Shown in pieces: positions 17,198 through 25,688 of a DNA stretch of 50,809 nt. A model generated the notes under the pieces. The model was not told where the DNA came from and did not search any database. It saw only the letters and a list, made by a program, of their open reading frames with translations. Numbering within the stretch: the stretch's first letter is position 1; each line of letters starts with the position of its first letter. The stretch is from Gammaproteobacteria bacterium. Lineage in GTDB: Bacteria; Pseudomonadota; Gammaproteobacteria; Steroidobacterales; Steroidobacteraceae. The DNA is taken from NCBI GenBank assembly GCA_025350055.1, contig JANXYK010000030.1:1-50809 (forward strand), in the 5' to 3' direction. The position numbers were made by a program, and so were the translations under genes.

Positions 17198-17369
17198 GCC
17201 TGGTCCCGGAATCTGCCGACCGATTATGTCGTGCATGCAAGCCTACGCAGCACGACGCAGTGCTGCAAGTTTGTTTGTAGTGCGACAGTCGCTGCGGGGC
17301 TGTGAGGCGCAACACGTCGCCGGCCACCGACGCTGGCTACGATGCAGCCAACTGACGAGGAACCCCACC

Positions 17370-17450
17370 GTGGAAGTACTGCTGCTGCTCTGGGACGAAA
17401 TGGACGACTGGCTGGGTGCCGCGCGCCATGTGCTGGGACGCCTGACCTGA
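17370..17450 (+). CDS. Candidate 26-aa microprotein
   Basis: A GTG-started frame of 26 codons: begins VEVLLLLWDEMDDWLG and ends VLGRLT. A GAGG lies about 8 bases upstream. The peptide has a hydrophobic start followed by an amphipathic, acidic Trp-containing segment. I recall similar short Leu/Trp/Asp peptides in proteobacteria but cannot verify that here. It lies in the gap between parA and htpG on the htpG strand. Too short for confidence. Confidence 0.4.
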   Translation: MEVLLLLWDEMDDWLGAARHVLGRLT

Positions 17451-17483
17451 ACGCTGCAGTTCCGCCGGGCGCCACGCCCAGCC

Positions 17484-17512
17484 CTTGATTTAACGGCCCG
17501 CGGGCCTCATAA
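17484..17512 (+). promoter_or_regulatory. Sigma-32-type heat-shock promoter of htpG
   Basis: CTTGATT (17484-17490), a 14-base spacer, then CCTCATAA (17505-17512), close to the sigma-32 consensus CTTGAAA-N13-15-CCCCATnT. It lies 38 bases before the htpG start, where a heat-shock promoter is expected, since htpG is a classical sigma-32 gene. Confidence 0.68.
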
Positions 17513-17550
17513 AGCGCAGCTTCCCGGCTCTACCGCGAGGCGCGCATCCC

Positions 17551-19464
17551 ATGTCCAGTTCCCGAGAGACGCACGGCTTCCAGGCCGAGGTGCGCCAGCT
17601 CCTGCAGCTGATGATCCACTCGCTGTACAGCCACCGCGAGATCTTCCTGCGCGAGCTGATTTCCAACGCCTCCGACGCCAACGACAAGCTGCGCTTCCTG
17701 GCGCTCGCCAACCCCGAGCTGCTGGCCGGCGAAACCGAGCTGGCCATCTGGATCGATTTCGACGCCAAGGCCGGCACGCTTAAGCTGCGCGATAACGGCG
17801 TGGGTATGAACCGCGAAGAGGCGATCGCGCATCTTGGTACCATCGCCAAGTCGGGCACTGCCGAGTTCTTCCAGCGCCTCACGGGCGATCAGCAGCGCGA
17901 CGCGCAGCTGATCGGCCAGTTCGGCGTCGGCTTCTATTCCGCGTTCATCGTCGCCGAGCGCGTCGAAGTGTTGAGCCGGCGCGCGGGCGAGCCTGCCAGT
18001 GCCGGCATCCGCTGGGAATCGGCGGCTGATGGCGAATATTCCATCGAAAACGTGGAACGCCTCGAGCGCGGCACCACCGTGATCCTGCATCTGAAGCCCG
18101 AGGCGCGCGAATATGCCGATGGCTGGCGGCTGCGCGCGCTGGTACGGCGCTACTCCGACCACATCGCGTTCCCGGTGCGCCTGCCCAAGGAAGGCGCGAC
18201 GCTGGAATACGAGGCCGTTAACCAGGCGCAGGCGCTGTGGGCGCGGCCGCGCACCGAGATCAGCGACGATGACTACCGCGCCTTCTACCGCCATATCAGC
18301 CACGATGGCGCCGACCCGCTGGTCTGGAGCCACAATCGCGTCGAGGGCAAGCGCGAATACACGAGCCTCCTGTACGTGCCCTCGCAGGCGCCCTTCGACC
18401 TGTGGCAGCGCGAAGCGGCCCGCGGCCTCAAATTGTACGTGCGGCGCGTATTCATCATGGACAACGCCGAGCAATTCCTGCCGCTGTACCTGCGCTTCAT
18501 CAAGGGCGTGGTCGACTCGAGCGACTTGCCGTTGAATGTGTCGCGCGAGCTGTTGCAGCAGGACGAGCAGGTCGAGGCGATGCGTCATGCGCTCACGCGC
18601 CGGGCGCTCGACTTGCTGGCGAAGCTTGCCAGCGACGATGCCGGGCGCTACCGCAGTTTCTGGCAGCAGTTCGGCCGCGCGCTCAAGGAAGGCCTGAGCG
18701 AAGACCCGGGCAGTCGCGAGCGCATCCTGCCGCTGCTGCGCTACGCGAGTACCGCCAGCGCCGACAACGACGAGACCGTGAGCCTGGCCGAATACGTGGC
18801 GCGCATGCCCAAGGGCCAGGAGCGCATCTACTATCTCATCGGCGAGAGCCATGCCGATGCGCGCCTCAGTCCGCACCTGGAAGTGCTGCAGAAGAAGGGC
18901 ATCGAGGTGCTGCTGCTGGCCGACCGGGTCGATGAATGGGTGATGGGCCAGGTCAGCGAATTCGAGGGCAAGCGTTTCAAGGATGTAGCGCGCGGCGAGC
19001 TGGAGCTGGGTGCGCTGGCCGATGCGGCCGACAGCCAGCGCCTCGACGAGGCGCTCAAGCAGAGCAAGGGCCTGCTCAAGCGCTGCAAGGACGCGCTCGG
19101 CGAGCAGGTGAGCGAAGTGCGCCCGAGCGCGCGGCTGCAGGATTCCCCGGCCTGCCTGGTGCGCGGCGATGGCGAACTGTCCGAGTCGCTGCGCCGCATG
19201 CTGCAGAGCCATGGGCAGACGCCGCCGGCGGCGGCCGCGCGCCTGGAGATCAATATCGAGCACCCGCTGCTGCGCTATCTGGACACTCTGCCTGCGGGCG
19301 ATACCTTCAATGAGCTCGCCCAGCTGCTCTATGATCAGGCGCGCATCAACGATGGCGGCCAGATCGAACAGCCGGCCGCCTTCACCCGGCGCATGAACGC
19401 GCTGCTGGTGCGACTGGCAGGCGCGTCCGCGAAACCACAGGGGAGCACTGCCGATGAGCGCTGA
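17551..19464 (+). CDS. htpG: Chaperone protein HtpG (Hsp90)
   Basis: 637 residues, full length for bacterial Hsp90. The GHKL ATPase motifs are present: [15 protein letters not shown] (helix I), [14 protein letters not shown] and [15 protein letters not shown]. The middle domain ([28 protein letters not shown]) and C-terminal dimerisation domain follow. It is a cytoplasmic ATP-dependent foldase. Its stop overlaps the msrB start by 11 bases, linking chaperone and oxidative repair in one transcript under the sigma-32-like promoter. Confidence 0.97.
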   Translation: MSSSRETHGFQAEVRQLLQLMIHSLYSHREIFLRELISNASDANDKLRFLALANPELLAGETELAIWIDFDAKAGTLKLRDNGVGMNREEAIAHLGTIAKSGTAEFFQRLTGDQQRDAQLIGQFGVGFYSAFIVAERVEVLSRRAGEPASAGIRWESAADGEYSIENVERLERGTTVILHLKPEAREYADGWRLRALVRRYSDHIAFPVRLPKEGATLEYEAVNQAQALWARPRTEISDDDYRAFYRHISHDGADPLVWSHNRVEGKREYTSLLYVPSQAPFDLWQREAARGLKLYVRRVFIMDNAEQFLPLYLRFIKGVVDSSDLPLNVSRELLQQDEQVEAMRHALTRRALDLLAKLASDDAGRYRSFWQQFGRALKEGLSEDPGSRERILPLLRYASTASADNDETVSLAEYVARMPKGQERIYYLIGESHADARLSPHLEVLQKKGIEVLLLADRVDEWVMGQVSEFEGKRFKDVARGELELGALADAADSQRLDEALKQSKGLLKRCKDALGEQVSEVRPSARLQDSPACLVRGDGELSESLRRMLQSHGQTPPAAAARLEINIEHPLLRYLDTLPAGDTFNELAQLLYDQARINDGGQIEQPAAFTRRMNALLVRLAGASAKPQGSTADER

Positions 19465-19879
19465 CCAGCCAGACGACGCCGAGCTGCGCGCGCGCCTCAG
19501 CCCGCTGCAGTACCAGGTGGCGCGCGAAAAGGCTACCGAGCGTGCCTTCACGGGCGCCTACGCACACCACAAGGAAAGCGGCGTCTACCGCTGCGTCTGT
19601 TGTGGTGCAGAACTGTTCAGTTCCTCCACCAAGTACGACAGCGGTTCGGGTTGGCCGAGTTTCTGGCTGCCGCTGGCGGGCGAGAACGTGCGCACTCACG
19701 TCGATCGCAGCCACGGCATGACGCGTACCGAAGTGACCTGTGCGCGCTGCGACGCGCACCTGGGCCACGTGTTCGACGACGGACCTAAGCCCTCGGGACT
19801 GCGCTACTGCATCAATTCAGCTTCGCTGGATTTCCAGGCCGGTGTGCCAGGCAGCGCGCCGGATCACGAGCGCAAGTGA
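19454..19879 (+). CDS. msrB: Peptide-methionine (R)-S-oxide reductase
   Basis: 141 residues. Two CxxC zinc pairs (CVCC and CARC), the SGSGWPSF loop and the catalytic RYCINSASL near the C-terminus are all present. It reduces methionine R-sulfoxide in proteins. No signal peptide, so cytoplasmic. It overlaps htpG and is followed 4 bases later by a hydrolase gene. Confidence 0.95.
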   Translation: MSADQPDDAELRARLSPLQYQVAREKATERAFTGAYAHHKESGVYRCVCCGAELFSSSTKYDSGSGWPSFWLPLAGENVRTHVDRSHGMTRTEVTCARCDAHLGHVFDDGPKPSGLRYCINSASLDFQAGVPGSAPDHERK

Positions 19880-19883
19880 GCTC

Positions 19884-20543
19884 GTGAGCGCGAGCGGCGC
19901 TGCTCAGACGCTGCAGATCCCGGGGCCTGCGGGCCCGCTCGAAGCGCTGCTCGAAATGCCCGCAGGGGCTGCGCCAACGCTGTCCGCAGTCGTCTGCCAT
20001 CCGCATCCGCTGTTTGGCGGCATGCTGCAGAACAAGGTCGTGCACACGGTGGCGAAGCTGCTGCGTCAGCAGGGCGCCGTGAGTCTTCGATTCAATTTTC
20101 GCGGCGTGGGCGCCAGTGCTGGCGTACACGATGGCGGAGTGGGCGAGGGCGAGGATGCGCTGGCGGCGGTGGCCGTGATGCGTGAGCGCTGGCCGCAGCT
20201 GCCGCTGGTGCTGGCCGGTTTTTCCTTCGGCGCCGCGGTGGCGATCGCGGTGGCCGCGCGTGCGCAGCCAGCCTGGCTGATCAGCGTGGCGCCGGCCGTC
20301 GATCGCGTGCCGCTGGATGACTTCGCGGCGCCCGCCTGCCCCTGGTTGATCGTGCAGGGCGAGGCCGACGAAGTGGTCAGCTGCGAACAGGTGCGCGCCT
20401 GGAGCGCAGCCCGTGCCAGCACCGCCACACTGTGCCTGCTGCCGGGCGTGGGGCATTTTTTCCATGGCCGCCTGCATGAACTGCAGGATTGCCTCGCCAC
20501 TCACTGGCCCGCAGGCCTCGCACGCAGCACGCCGGGCCCGTAA
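19884..20543 (+). CDS. Alpha/beta hydrolase of the COG2945 type
   Basis: 219 residues from a GTG. Motifs: CHPHPLFGGMLQNKVV, NFRGVGAS, the nucleophile elbow GFSFGA, then VQGEADEVV (acid) and GVGHFFHGRL (His). This pattern belongs to the COG2945 family of small cytoplasmic hydrolases; substrate unknown. No ATG is near, and GTG 19884 follows the msrB stop closely, so it is third in the htpG operon. Two hairpins end the transcript at 20549-20627. Confidence 0.82.
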   Translation: MSASGAAQTLQIPGPAGPLEALLEMPAGAAPTLSAVVCHPHPLFGGMLQNKVVHTVAKLLRQQGAVSLRFNFRGVGASAGVHDGGVGEGEDALAAVAVMRERWPQLPLVLAGFSFGAAVAIAVAARAQPAWLISVAPAVDRVPLDDFAAPACPWLIVQGEADEVVSCEQVRAWSAARASTATLCLLPGVGHFFHGRLHELQDCLATHWPAGLARSTPGP

Positions 20544-20548
20544 AAACA

Positions 20549-20583
20549 TAGGGCCCGGCACCTGTGACCAGGCCCGGGCCCTA
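20549..20583. terminator. GC-rich hairpin between convergent genes (first of two)
   Basis: A 10-bp perfect stem, TAGGGCCCGG with CCGGGCCCTA, and a 15-base loop, just after the hydrolase stop. There is no T-run after it on the plus strand, but on the minus strand TATG is followed by four Ts. Likely part of a bidirectional termination region. Confidence 0.55.
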
Positions 20584-20601
20584 CGCAATGGCGTATCAAT
20601 G

Positions 20602-20627
20602 CCCGGGGCTTGAAATCAAGCCCCGGG
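20602..20627. terminator. GC-rich hairpin between convergent genes (second of two)
   Basis: A perfect 12-bp stem, CCCGGGGCTTGA with TCAAGCCCCGGG, around a two-base AA centre, 5 bases beyond the HU gene stop. Without a T-run it is not a textbook Rho-independent terminator, yet its position suggests it ends or protects the HU transcript. Confidence 0.55.
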
Positions 20628-20632
20628 TGAGA

Positions 20633-20944
20633 TCAGTTCACCATCGACTTGAGGCTCTTCAGCGGCAGCGCGCGCACTTTCTTGCTCGCGGGCTTCGCCT
20701 TGAACATCATCTTCTCGCCCGTGAACGGGTTGACGCCTTCACGCGCCTTGGTGGCGGGCTTCTTCACCACTTTGAGCTTGAGCAGGCCGGGCAGCGTGAA
20801 CAGCCCATTGCCGCGCAGGCTCTTCTTGACGATGCCGTTCAGGGAATCGAACACTTCGTTGACCTGCTTGCGGGACAGTTCGGTGTCCTTGGAAATCGTT
20901 GCCAGAATTTCCGACTTGGTCGGTGCGCCACCTTTCTTCGCCAT
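20633..20944 (-). CDS. HU-family DNA-binding protein
   Basis: 103 residues. The start MAKKGGAPTKSEILATISKDTELSRKQV is the helical dimerisation part; NPFTGEKMMFKAKPASKKV is the DNA-binding arm with the NP turn. It bends DNA and compacts the nucleoid. A GAGGAG lies 8-9 bases before the ATG. The C-terminal end (RALPLKSLKSMVN) is a little longer than canonical HU, as in the HupB-like branch annotated in many proteobacteria. A candidate promoter is at 21012-21039. Confidence 0.9.
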   Translation of the reverse strand: MAKKGGAPTKSEILATISKDTELSRKQVNEVFDSLNGIVKKSLRGNGLFTLPGLLKLKVVKKPATKAREGVNPFTGEKMMFKAKPASKKVRALPLKSLKSMVN

Positions 20945-21011
20945 TGCTGAATCTCCTCGAGTTTGGCGGTCGTTGCAAAAAAAGAATCACGGAATTCGCG
21001 AAACGGGGCGC

Positions 21012-21039
21012 AACATAACACAAGCAGCGCGCGACGCAA
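21012..21039 (-). promoter_or_regulatory. Candidate sigma-70 promoter of the HU gene
   Basis: On the minus strand: TTGCGT (21039-21034), 16 bases, TATGTT (21017-21012) with an extended TGT just upstream of the -10. It lies about 70 bases before the HU start. Two copies of an 11-base repeat overlap and flank its upstream side. Confidence 0.45.
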
Positions 21040-21076
21040 ATGGCTATTTGCGCTTATCGGTGCGGCGCAAATGGCT
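21035..21076. repeat. Two direct copies of CGCAAATGGCT, 31 bp apart
   Basis: CGCAAATGGCT occurs at 21035-21045 and again at 21066-21076, start to start 31 bases, about three helical turns. The first copy is also half of an inverted repeat, CGCAAAT-GGCT-ATTTGCG (21035-21052). It overlaps the -35 of the candidate HU promoter. This looks like a binding site for a regulator acting on one face of the DNA. Confidence 0.55.
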
Positions 21077-21220
21077 GCATTTACAGGCTTTGGCGCTAGG
21101 CGGCGACAGTGTGCGCCGGCGGTGAGTGCAGCCACGCTTCGCGCAGTGCCTCGACGCGCGCTGCGATTGCGCGGCTAAGCCCTCGGGAAATATAGCTTCG
21201 CGCGCAGCTTTGCGCGCGCT

Positions 21221-21748
21221 TCAGGGCAGCAGCAACAGCAATGCCTGGATAAGTATGCAGGCCCACAGCGGCGAGAGATCGAGATTCGCGAGCCGCGGAA
21301 TCTGCCGGCGAAATTGCCGCAACACCGGCTCGCACAGGCTCGCCAGCACGCCCTGTGCCGGCGAATAGGTGCCGGGCGCGATCATGCTGAGCAGTGCGTA
21401 GGCGATGATCGCGACGTAGTAGATCATCAGCGTGGCGCGCGCAATCTGGATCGCGGCCGCCAGCAGCCAGGGCAGCAGCGCCGGGAGGCCTGCGTGTCCG
21501 AGCAGGCGCAGCGCACTGATGCGCAGCAGCGTCACCACGATCACCACCAGCACCGAGGCGGTATCGATGCGGCCGATCGCTGGCAGGATGCGCCGCAGCG
21601 GCACCAACAGCGGATTGGTGATCTGCACCAGTGCCTGCACCAGCGGATTGCGGAAGTCAGCCCGTGCCCATTGCAGCAGCAGACGCAGCAGCACGGCCAG
21701 CGATACCAGTGACAACAGGGTGTCGATGAGGTAACTCAATGCCGCCAT
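21221..21748 (-). CDS. yggT: YggT-family membrane protein
   Basis: 175 residues with two YGGT domains. Each half has hydrophobic helices (LIDTLLSLVSLAVLLRLLLQW; LMIYYVAIIAYALLSMI) and the family pattern NPLLVPLRRILP and CEPVLRQFRRQIPRL. An inner-membrane protein of poorly defined role, often linked to cell division, osmotic or pH balance. It follows proC by 24 bases in the order yggS-proC-yggT seen across gammaproteobacteria. Confidence 0.93.
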   Translation of the reverse strand: MAALSYLIDTLLSLVSLAVLLRLLLQWARADFRNPLVQALVQITNPLLVPLRRILPAIGRIDTASVLVVIVVTLLRISALRLLGHAGLPALLPWLLAAAIQIARATLMIYYVAIIAYALLSMIAPGTYSPAQGVLASLCEPVLRQFRRQIPRLANLDLSPLWACILIQALLLLLP

Positions 21749-21772
21749 GCCGAAGCTCCCTTGCAGATGTGC

Positions 21773-22642
21773 CTAGTGGTTTGCCGGCGCCGGGGCGCCC
21801 GCACCGGCTGGTTCCGGATTGGAAAATTGTACCGCCAGTTGCTCGCCGCGGCGCGTCGCGGCCGTGACGGCGGCGGCAACGAGCGCATTGAAGCCGCGCT
21901 CCTCCATAACGGCCAAGGCCGCGGCGGTGGTGCCGCCGCGACTGGTCACTGCGGTGCGCTGTTCGGCCAGTGTTTCCGGCCCCGCCAGCAGCGCGCCAGC
22001 GCCGCGCAGCGTTTCACGCGCCAGCAGCTCGGCGGTGGCGGGTTCGAGTCCGAGTGCGCGGGCGGCCGCGGCCATCTGCTCAGCCAGCAGGAAGAAATAG
22101 GCCGGTCCACTGCCGGAAAGTGCGGTGACGATATCCAGATCGGATTCGCGCTGCACCCAGACGCAGTGCCCGGCCGCGGCCATGGCATCGGCTGCCAGCG
22201 CGCGCAGTGTTGTGGGCAGATCCGGCGGTGCATACAGGGCGCTGATGCCCGCGCCCACCAGCGCCGCACGATTGGGCATCGCGCGCACCAGCGGCACGCC
22301 CGGACAGACGCGTTCCACATCGGCATGACGCACGCCAGCTGCAATCGACAGCAACAGGGGGCGCGAGTGCTGCAGCGTGGCGCGCAAGGATTCGAGCACG
22401 GCGCGCAGCATCTGCGGCTTCACCGCCAGCAACACCAGCTCCGCGCCGGCGATGGCTTCATGGTTGTCGGCCGTGACCTGCACGCCGAACTCGCGCTGCA
22501 GCGCCGCGCGCGCCTCGCTCACCGGTTCGCCCACGCGGATCTGCGCGGCTGTCCGGCCCTGGCGCAACAGCCCCTGGATCAGGGCGCGCGCCATGTTGCC
22601 GCCGCCCAGGAAAGCCACATTCCCCATCTTGCTCACGCCCAC
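21773..22642 (-). CDS. proC: Pyrroline-5-carboxylate reductase
   Basis: 289 residues with the NADPH-binding start NVAFLGGGNMARALI and the C-terminal family signature region LSGSGPAYFFLLAEQMAAAA, LETLRGAGALL. It makes the last step of proline synthesis, reducing 1-pyrroline-5-carboxylate. The frame opens at GTG 22642; an ATG at 22627 (MGNVAFLGGG) is an alternative start and a GGCGGAG is nearer the GTGs. Located between yggS and yggT. Confidence 0.95.
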   Translation of the reverse strand: MGVSKMGNVAFLGGGNMARALIQGLLRQGRTAAQIRVGEPVSEARAALQREFGVQVTADNHEAIAGAELVLLAVKPQMLRAVLESLRATLQHSRPLLLSIAAGVRHADVERVCPGVPLVRAMPNRAALVGAGISALYAPPDLPTTLRALAADAMAAAGHCVWVQRESDLDIVTALSGSGPAYFFLLAEQMAAAARALGLEPATAELLARETLRGAGALLAGPETLAEQRTAVTSRGGTTAAALAVMEERGFNALVAAAVTAATRRGEQLAVQFSNPEPAGAGAPAPANH

Positions 22643-22672
22643 TCCGCCCTTGTAGTGCCGTAAACCCCCATT

Positions 22673-23359
22673 CTACGACCTCGGGCCGAACAGCGCGGTA
22701 CCGATGCGCACCAGGGTGGCGCCGCCCGCAATCGCCAGCGGGAAATCATCGCTCATGCCCATCGACAGGGTGTCGAGTTGCGCACCGCCGGCGTTGAGCT
22801 GCTGCTGCAGGCGCTGCAGTGCCTGGAAATGCGCGCTCTGCGCCGCCGCCTCCAGTCCCGTGGGCAGCATGCACATCAGGCCGCGCAGCCTCAGTCGCGG
22901 GAGCTTGTGCACCAGCGCAACCAGTTCACCGACCTCGTCCGCCGCACAGCCTCCCTTGGCCGGATCATCCGCCAGCTTGACCTGCAGGCAGACATTGAGC
23001 GGCGGCACCAGCGGTGAGCGCTGTTCATTGAGGCGCTCGGCAATGCGCGCGCGATCGAGTGCGTGCACCCAGGAGAAATGCGTGGCCACCGGCCGGGTCT
23101 TGTTGGCCTGCAGGCGACCGATGAAATGCCAGGTCAGTTCCGCGCCGGCCAATTGCTGTATGCGCGGCAGGGCCTCCTGCAGGTAGCTCTCGCCAAAGTG
23201 CTCCACGCCCAGGTGCGCCAGGGTCTGCACCGCAGCCAGGCTCTGGCCCTTGCAGACGGCTACGGGCGTGACGGAGTCCTCACTGCGGCCGGCCGACTGC
23301 GCCGCCTGCGCGATCTGCGCGCGCAACTGCGCGAGTCGATGCGCCAGATCAGCGTTCAT
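22673..23359 (-). CDS. yggS: YggS/PLPBP family PLP homeostasis protein
   Basis: 228 residues, starting MNADLAHRLAQLRAQI as in E. coli YggS; a longer frame from ATG 23386 adds nine residues and remains possible. The PLP lysine is in VAVCKGQSL, followed by HFGESYLQEA and WHFIGRLQANK; SMGMSDDFPLAI and VRIGTALFGPR close the TIM-barrel. It binds PLP and buffers vitamin B6 and amino-acid pools, without known catalysis. It is divergent from pilT, a conserved neighbour pair. PdxH, which makes PLP, is encoded at 49.5 kb. Confidence 0.94.
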   Translation of the reverse strand: MNADLAHRLAQLRAQIAQAAQSAGRSEDSVTPVAVCKGQSLAAVQTLAHLGVEHFGESYLQEALPRIQQLAGAELTWHFIGRLQANKTRPVATHFSWVHALDRARIAERLNEQRSPLVPPLNVCLQVKLADDPAKGGCAADEVGELVALVHKLPRLRLRGLMCMLPTGLEAAAQSAHFQALQRLQQQLNAGGAQLDTLSMGMSDDFPLAIAGGATLVRIGTALFGPRS

Positions 23360-23387
23360 CGGTGAATTCTGCGGAATGATTAACATA

Positions 23388-23414
23388 TTGAGGACCTACC
23401 CCCTCCGCTATACT
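23388..23414 (+). promoter_or_regulatory. Weak candidate promoter of pilT
   Basis: TTGAGG (23388-23393), 15 bases, TATACT (23409-23414), 48 bases before the pilT start. The hexamers are good but the spacer is two bases short of ideal, so activity is uncertain. Confidence 0.35.
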
Positions 23415-23461
23415 GCCTGCGCTCGTCGCTGAGCAGCTTTTGAGCATCGCGAGGGATACTG

Positions 23462-24502
23462 ATGGCGGTCGATATCGCACAACTCCTGGCCTTTGCCGTC
23501 AAGAATAACGCCTCCGACCTGCACCTGTCGGCCGGGGTGCCGCCGATGATCCGCGTCGACGGCGACGTCAAGCGCATCAACATGCCAGCACTGACCCACA
23601 AGGAAGTGCACGGCATGGTGTATGACATCATGAACGACAAGCAGCGCAAGACTTTCGAAGAGTTCTTCGAGACCGATTTTTCCTTCGAAATTCCGAAGCT
23701 TGCGCGCTTCCGCGTCAACGCCTTCAACCAGAACCGCGGCGCCGGCGCCGTGTTCCGCAACATTCCCTCCACCATCCTCAGCCTCGATGACCTGCAGGCG
23801 CCCAAGAGCTTCCGCGACCTGTGCATGCTGCCGCGCGGTCTGGTGCTGGTGACCGGGCCCACGGGTTCGGGCAAGTCGACCACGCTCGCGGGCATGGTCA
23901 ATCACTGCAACGACAATCGTCCCGATCACATCATCACGATCGAGGATCCGATCGAGTTCGTGCACGAGTGCAAGAAGTGCCTGGTCAACCAGCGCGAGGT
24001 CAAGCGCGACACGCTGGGCTTCAGCGAGGCCTTGCGCTCGGCGCTGCGCGAAGACCCGGACATCGTGCTGGTCGGCGAAATGCGCGACCTGGAGACCATC
24101 CGCCTGGCCCTCACCGCGGCCGAGACCGGCCACCTGGTGTTCGGCACGCTGCACACGAGTTCAGCCGCCAAGACCATCGACCGTATCGTCGACGTGTTCC
24201 CCGGCGAAGAGAAGGAAATGGTGCGCTCGATGCTGTCCGAGTCGCTGCGCGCTGTGATCTCGCAGACGCTGCTCAAGCGCGTCGGCGGCGGCCGCGTGGC
24301 GGCGCACGAGATCATGATCGGCACACCGGCGATCCGTAACCTGATCCGCGAGGGCAAGATCGCGCAGATGTATTCCTCGATCCAGACCGGCGGCTCGGTG
24401 GGCATGCAGACGCTCGACCAGTGCCTCACGGAGCTGGTGACCAAGGGCGCGGTCAGCAAGGAAGAGGCGCGCTACAAGGCCCAGAACAAGGACGCGCTGT
24501 AA
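23462..24502 (+). CDS. pilT: Type IV pilus retraction ATPase PilT
   Basis: 346 residues, full length for PilT. A hexameric cytoplasmic ATPase that powers pilus retraction and twitching. Motifs in order: ASDLHLSAGVPP, Walker A GPTGSGKST, Asp box ITIEDPIEFVH, Walker B DIVLVGEMRD, His box TGHLVFGTLHTSS, and the C-terminal AIRNLIREGK that distinguishes PilT from PilU and is needed for retraction. First of three tandem paralogues. Confidence 0.97.
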   Translation: MAVDIAQLLAFAVKNNASDLHLSAGVPPMIRVDGDVKRINMPALTHKEVHGMVYDIMNDKQRKTFEEFFETDFSFEIPKLARFRVNAFNQNRGAGAVFRNIPSTILSLDDLQAPKSFRDLCMLPRGLVLVTGPTGSGKSTTLAGMVNHCNDNRPDHIITIEDPIEFVHECKKCLVNQREVKRDTLGFSEALRSALREDPDIVLVGEMRDLETIRLALTAAETGHLVFGTLHTSSAAKTIDRIVDVFPGEEKEMVRSMLSESLRAVISQTLLKRVGGGRVAAHEIMIGTPAIRNLIREGKIAQMYSSIQTGGSVGMQTLDQCLTELVTKGAVSKEEARYKAQNKDAL

Positions 24503-24530
24503 GCGCAGCGGTTTGCACGAGGTTGCCACC

Positions 24531-25688
24531 ATGGATCGCGAACAAGCCATCAAACTGATGCAGGACCTGTTGCGCCGCGTGGTCGAACGCGTCGCCTCGG
24601 ACCTGTTCATCACCGCGGGCTTCCCGCCGGCGGTGAAGATCGATGGCGAGATCCGTCCGCAGATGGATCGTGCGCTCAGCCCCGAGCAGTCGGCCGTGCT
24701 GGTGCGCTCGATCATGAATGACCGGCAGTCGAAGGAGTTCGACGCCACCAAGGAATGCAACTTCGCGATCGCGCCGCCCGGAATCGGCCGCTTTCGCGTC
24801 AGCGCCTTCGTGCAGCAGGGCTGCACGGGCTGCGTGATCCGCCTGATCAACGCCAAGATCCCCACCTTTGAAGAGCTCGACCTGCCGCCGATCCTGCGCG
24901 ATGTGGTGCTCTCCAAGCGCGGACTGGTGCTCGTGGTCGGCGGCACGGGTTCGGGCAAATCGACTTCGCTGGCTTCGATGATCGGTTACCGCAACGAGAA
25001 GACCCGCGGCCACATCGTCACCATCGAAGACCCGGTGGAGTACGTGCACCCGCACAAGGGCTGCGTGATCACGCACCGCGAAGTCGGCGTCGACACCGAT
25101 TCCTGGCACGCCGCGCTGCGCAATACCTTGCGCCAGGCGCCCGATGTGATCCTGATCGGCGAAATCCGCGATCGCGAGACCATGGAGTACGGCATCCAGT
25201 TCGCCGAGACCGGCCACCTGGTGCTGGCTACGCTCCATGCCAACAGCTCCAACCAGGCGCTCGATCGCATCATCAACTTCTTCAGCGAAGACCGGCGCGA
25301 ACAGCTGCTGATGGATCTGTCGCTGAACATCCGCGCGCTGATCTCGCAGCGGCTGATTCCGCGTGAAGCGGGCAGCGGGCGCATCGCGGCGATGGAGATC
25401 ATGCTCAACTCGCCGCTGATCCAGGACCTGATCTTCCGTGGCGACGTTGCCAAGATCAAGGAAATCATGGGCCGCTCGACACGCCTCGGCATGAACACCT
25501 TCGACCAGGCGCTGTTCGATCTCTACGAGAAGGGCCTGATCTCCTACGAGGACGCACTGCGCAATTCCGATTCCAAGAACGAGCTGCGCCTGCGCGTGAA
25601 ACTCGAGAGCAAGCGCGACAACAAGCCGATCGAGAGCGATGGTGACCTGGCGATCGTCGATGACGAGGCCGAAGGGCGCAGCATGTGA
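24531..25688 (+). CDS. pilU: PilT-dependent retraction ATPase PilU
   Basis: 385 residues. It has the PilT fold: ASDLFITAGFPP, Walker A GGTGSGKSTS, TIEDPVEYVHPH, DVILIGEIRD, TGHLVLATLHANS, but the AIRNL site is replaced by LIQDLIFRGD, as in PilU. The tail after residue about 345 is charged and longer than in PilT. PilU assists PilT in high-force retraction. The frame opens earlier at a TTG, but ATG 24531 has GAGG about 9 bases upstream. It ends with a 4-base overlap with the next paralogue. Confidence 0.93.
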   Translation: MDREQAIKLMQDLLRRVVERVASDLFITAGFPPAVKIDGEIRPQMDRALSPEQSAVLVRSIMNDRQSKEFDATKECNFAIAPPGIGRFRVSAFVQQGCTGCVIRLINAKIPTFEELDLPPILRDVVLSKRGLVLVVGGTGSGKSTSLASMIGYRNEKTRGHIVTIEDPVEYVHPHKGCVITHREVGVDTDSWHAALRNTLRQAPDVILIGEIRDRETMEYGIQFAETGHLVLATLHANSSNQALDRIINFFSEDRREQLLMDLSLNIRALISQRLIPREAGSGRIAAMEIMLNSPLIQDLIFRGDVAKIKEIMGRSTRLGMNTFDQALFDLYEKGLISYEDALRNSDSKNELRLRVKLESKRDNKPIESDGDLAIVDDEAEGRSM

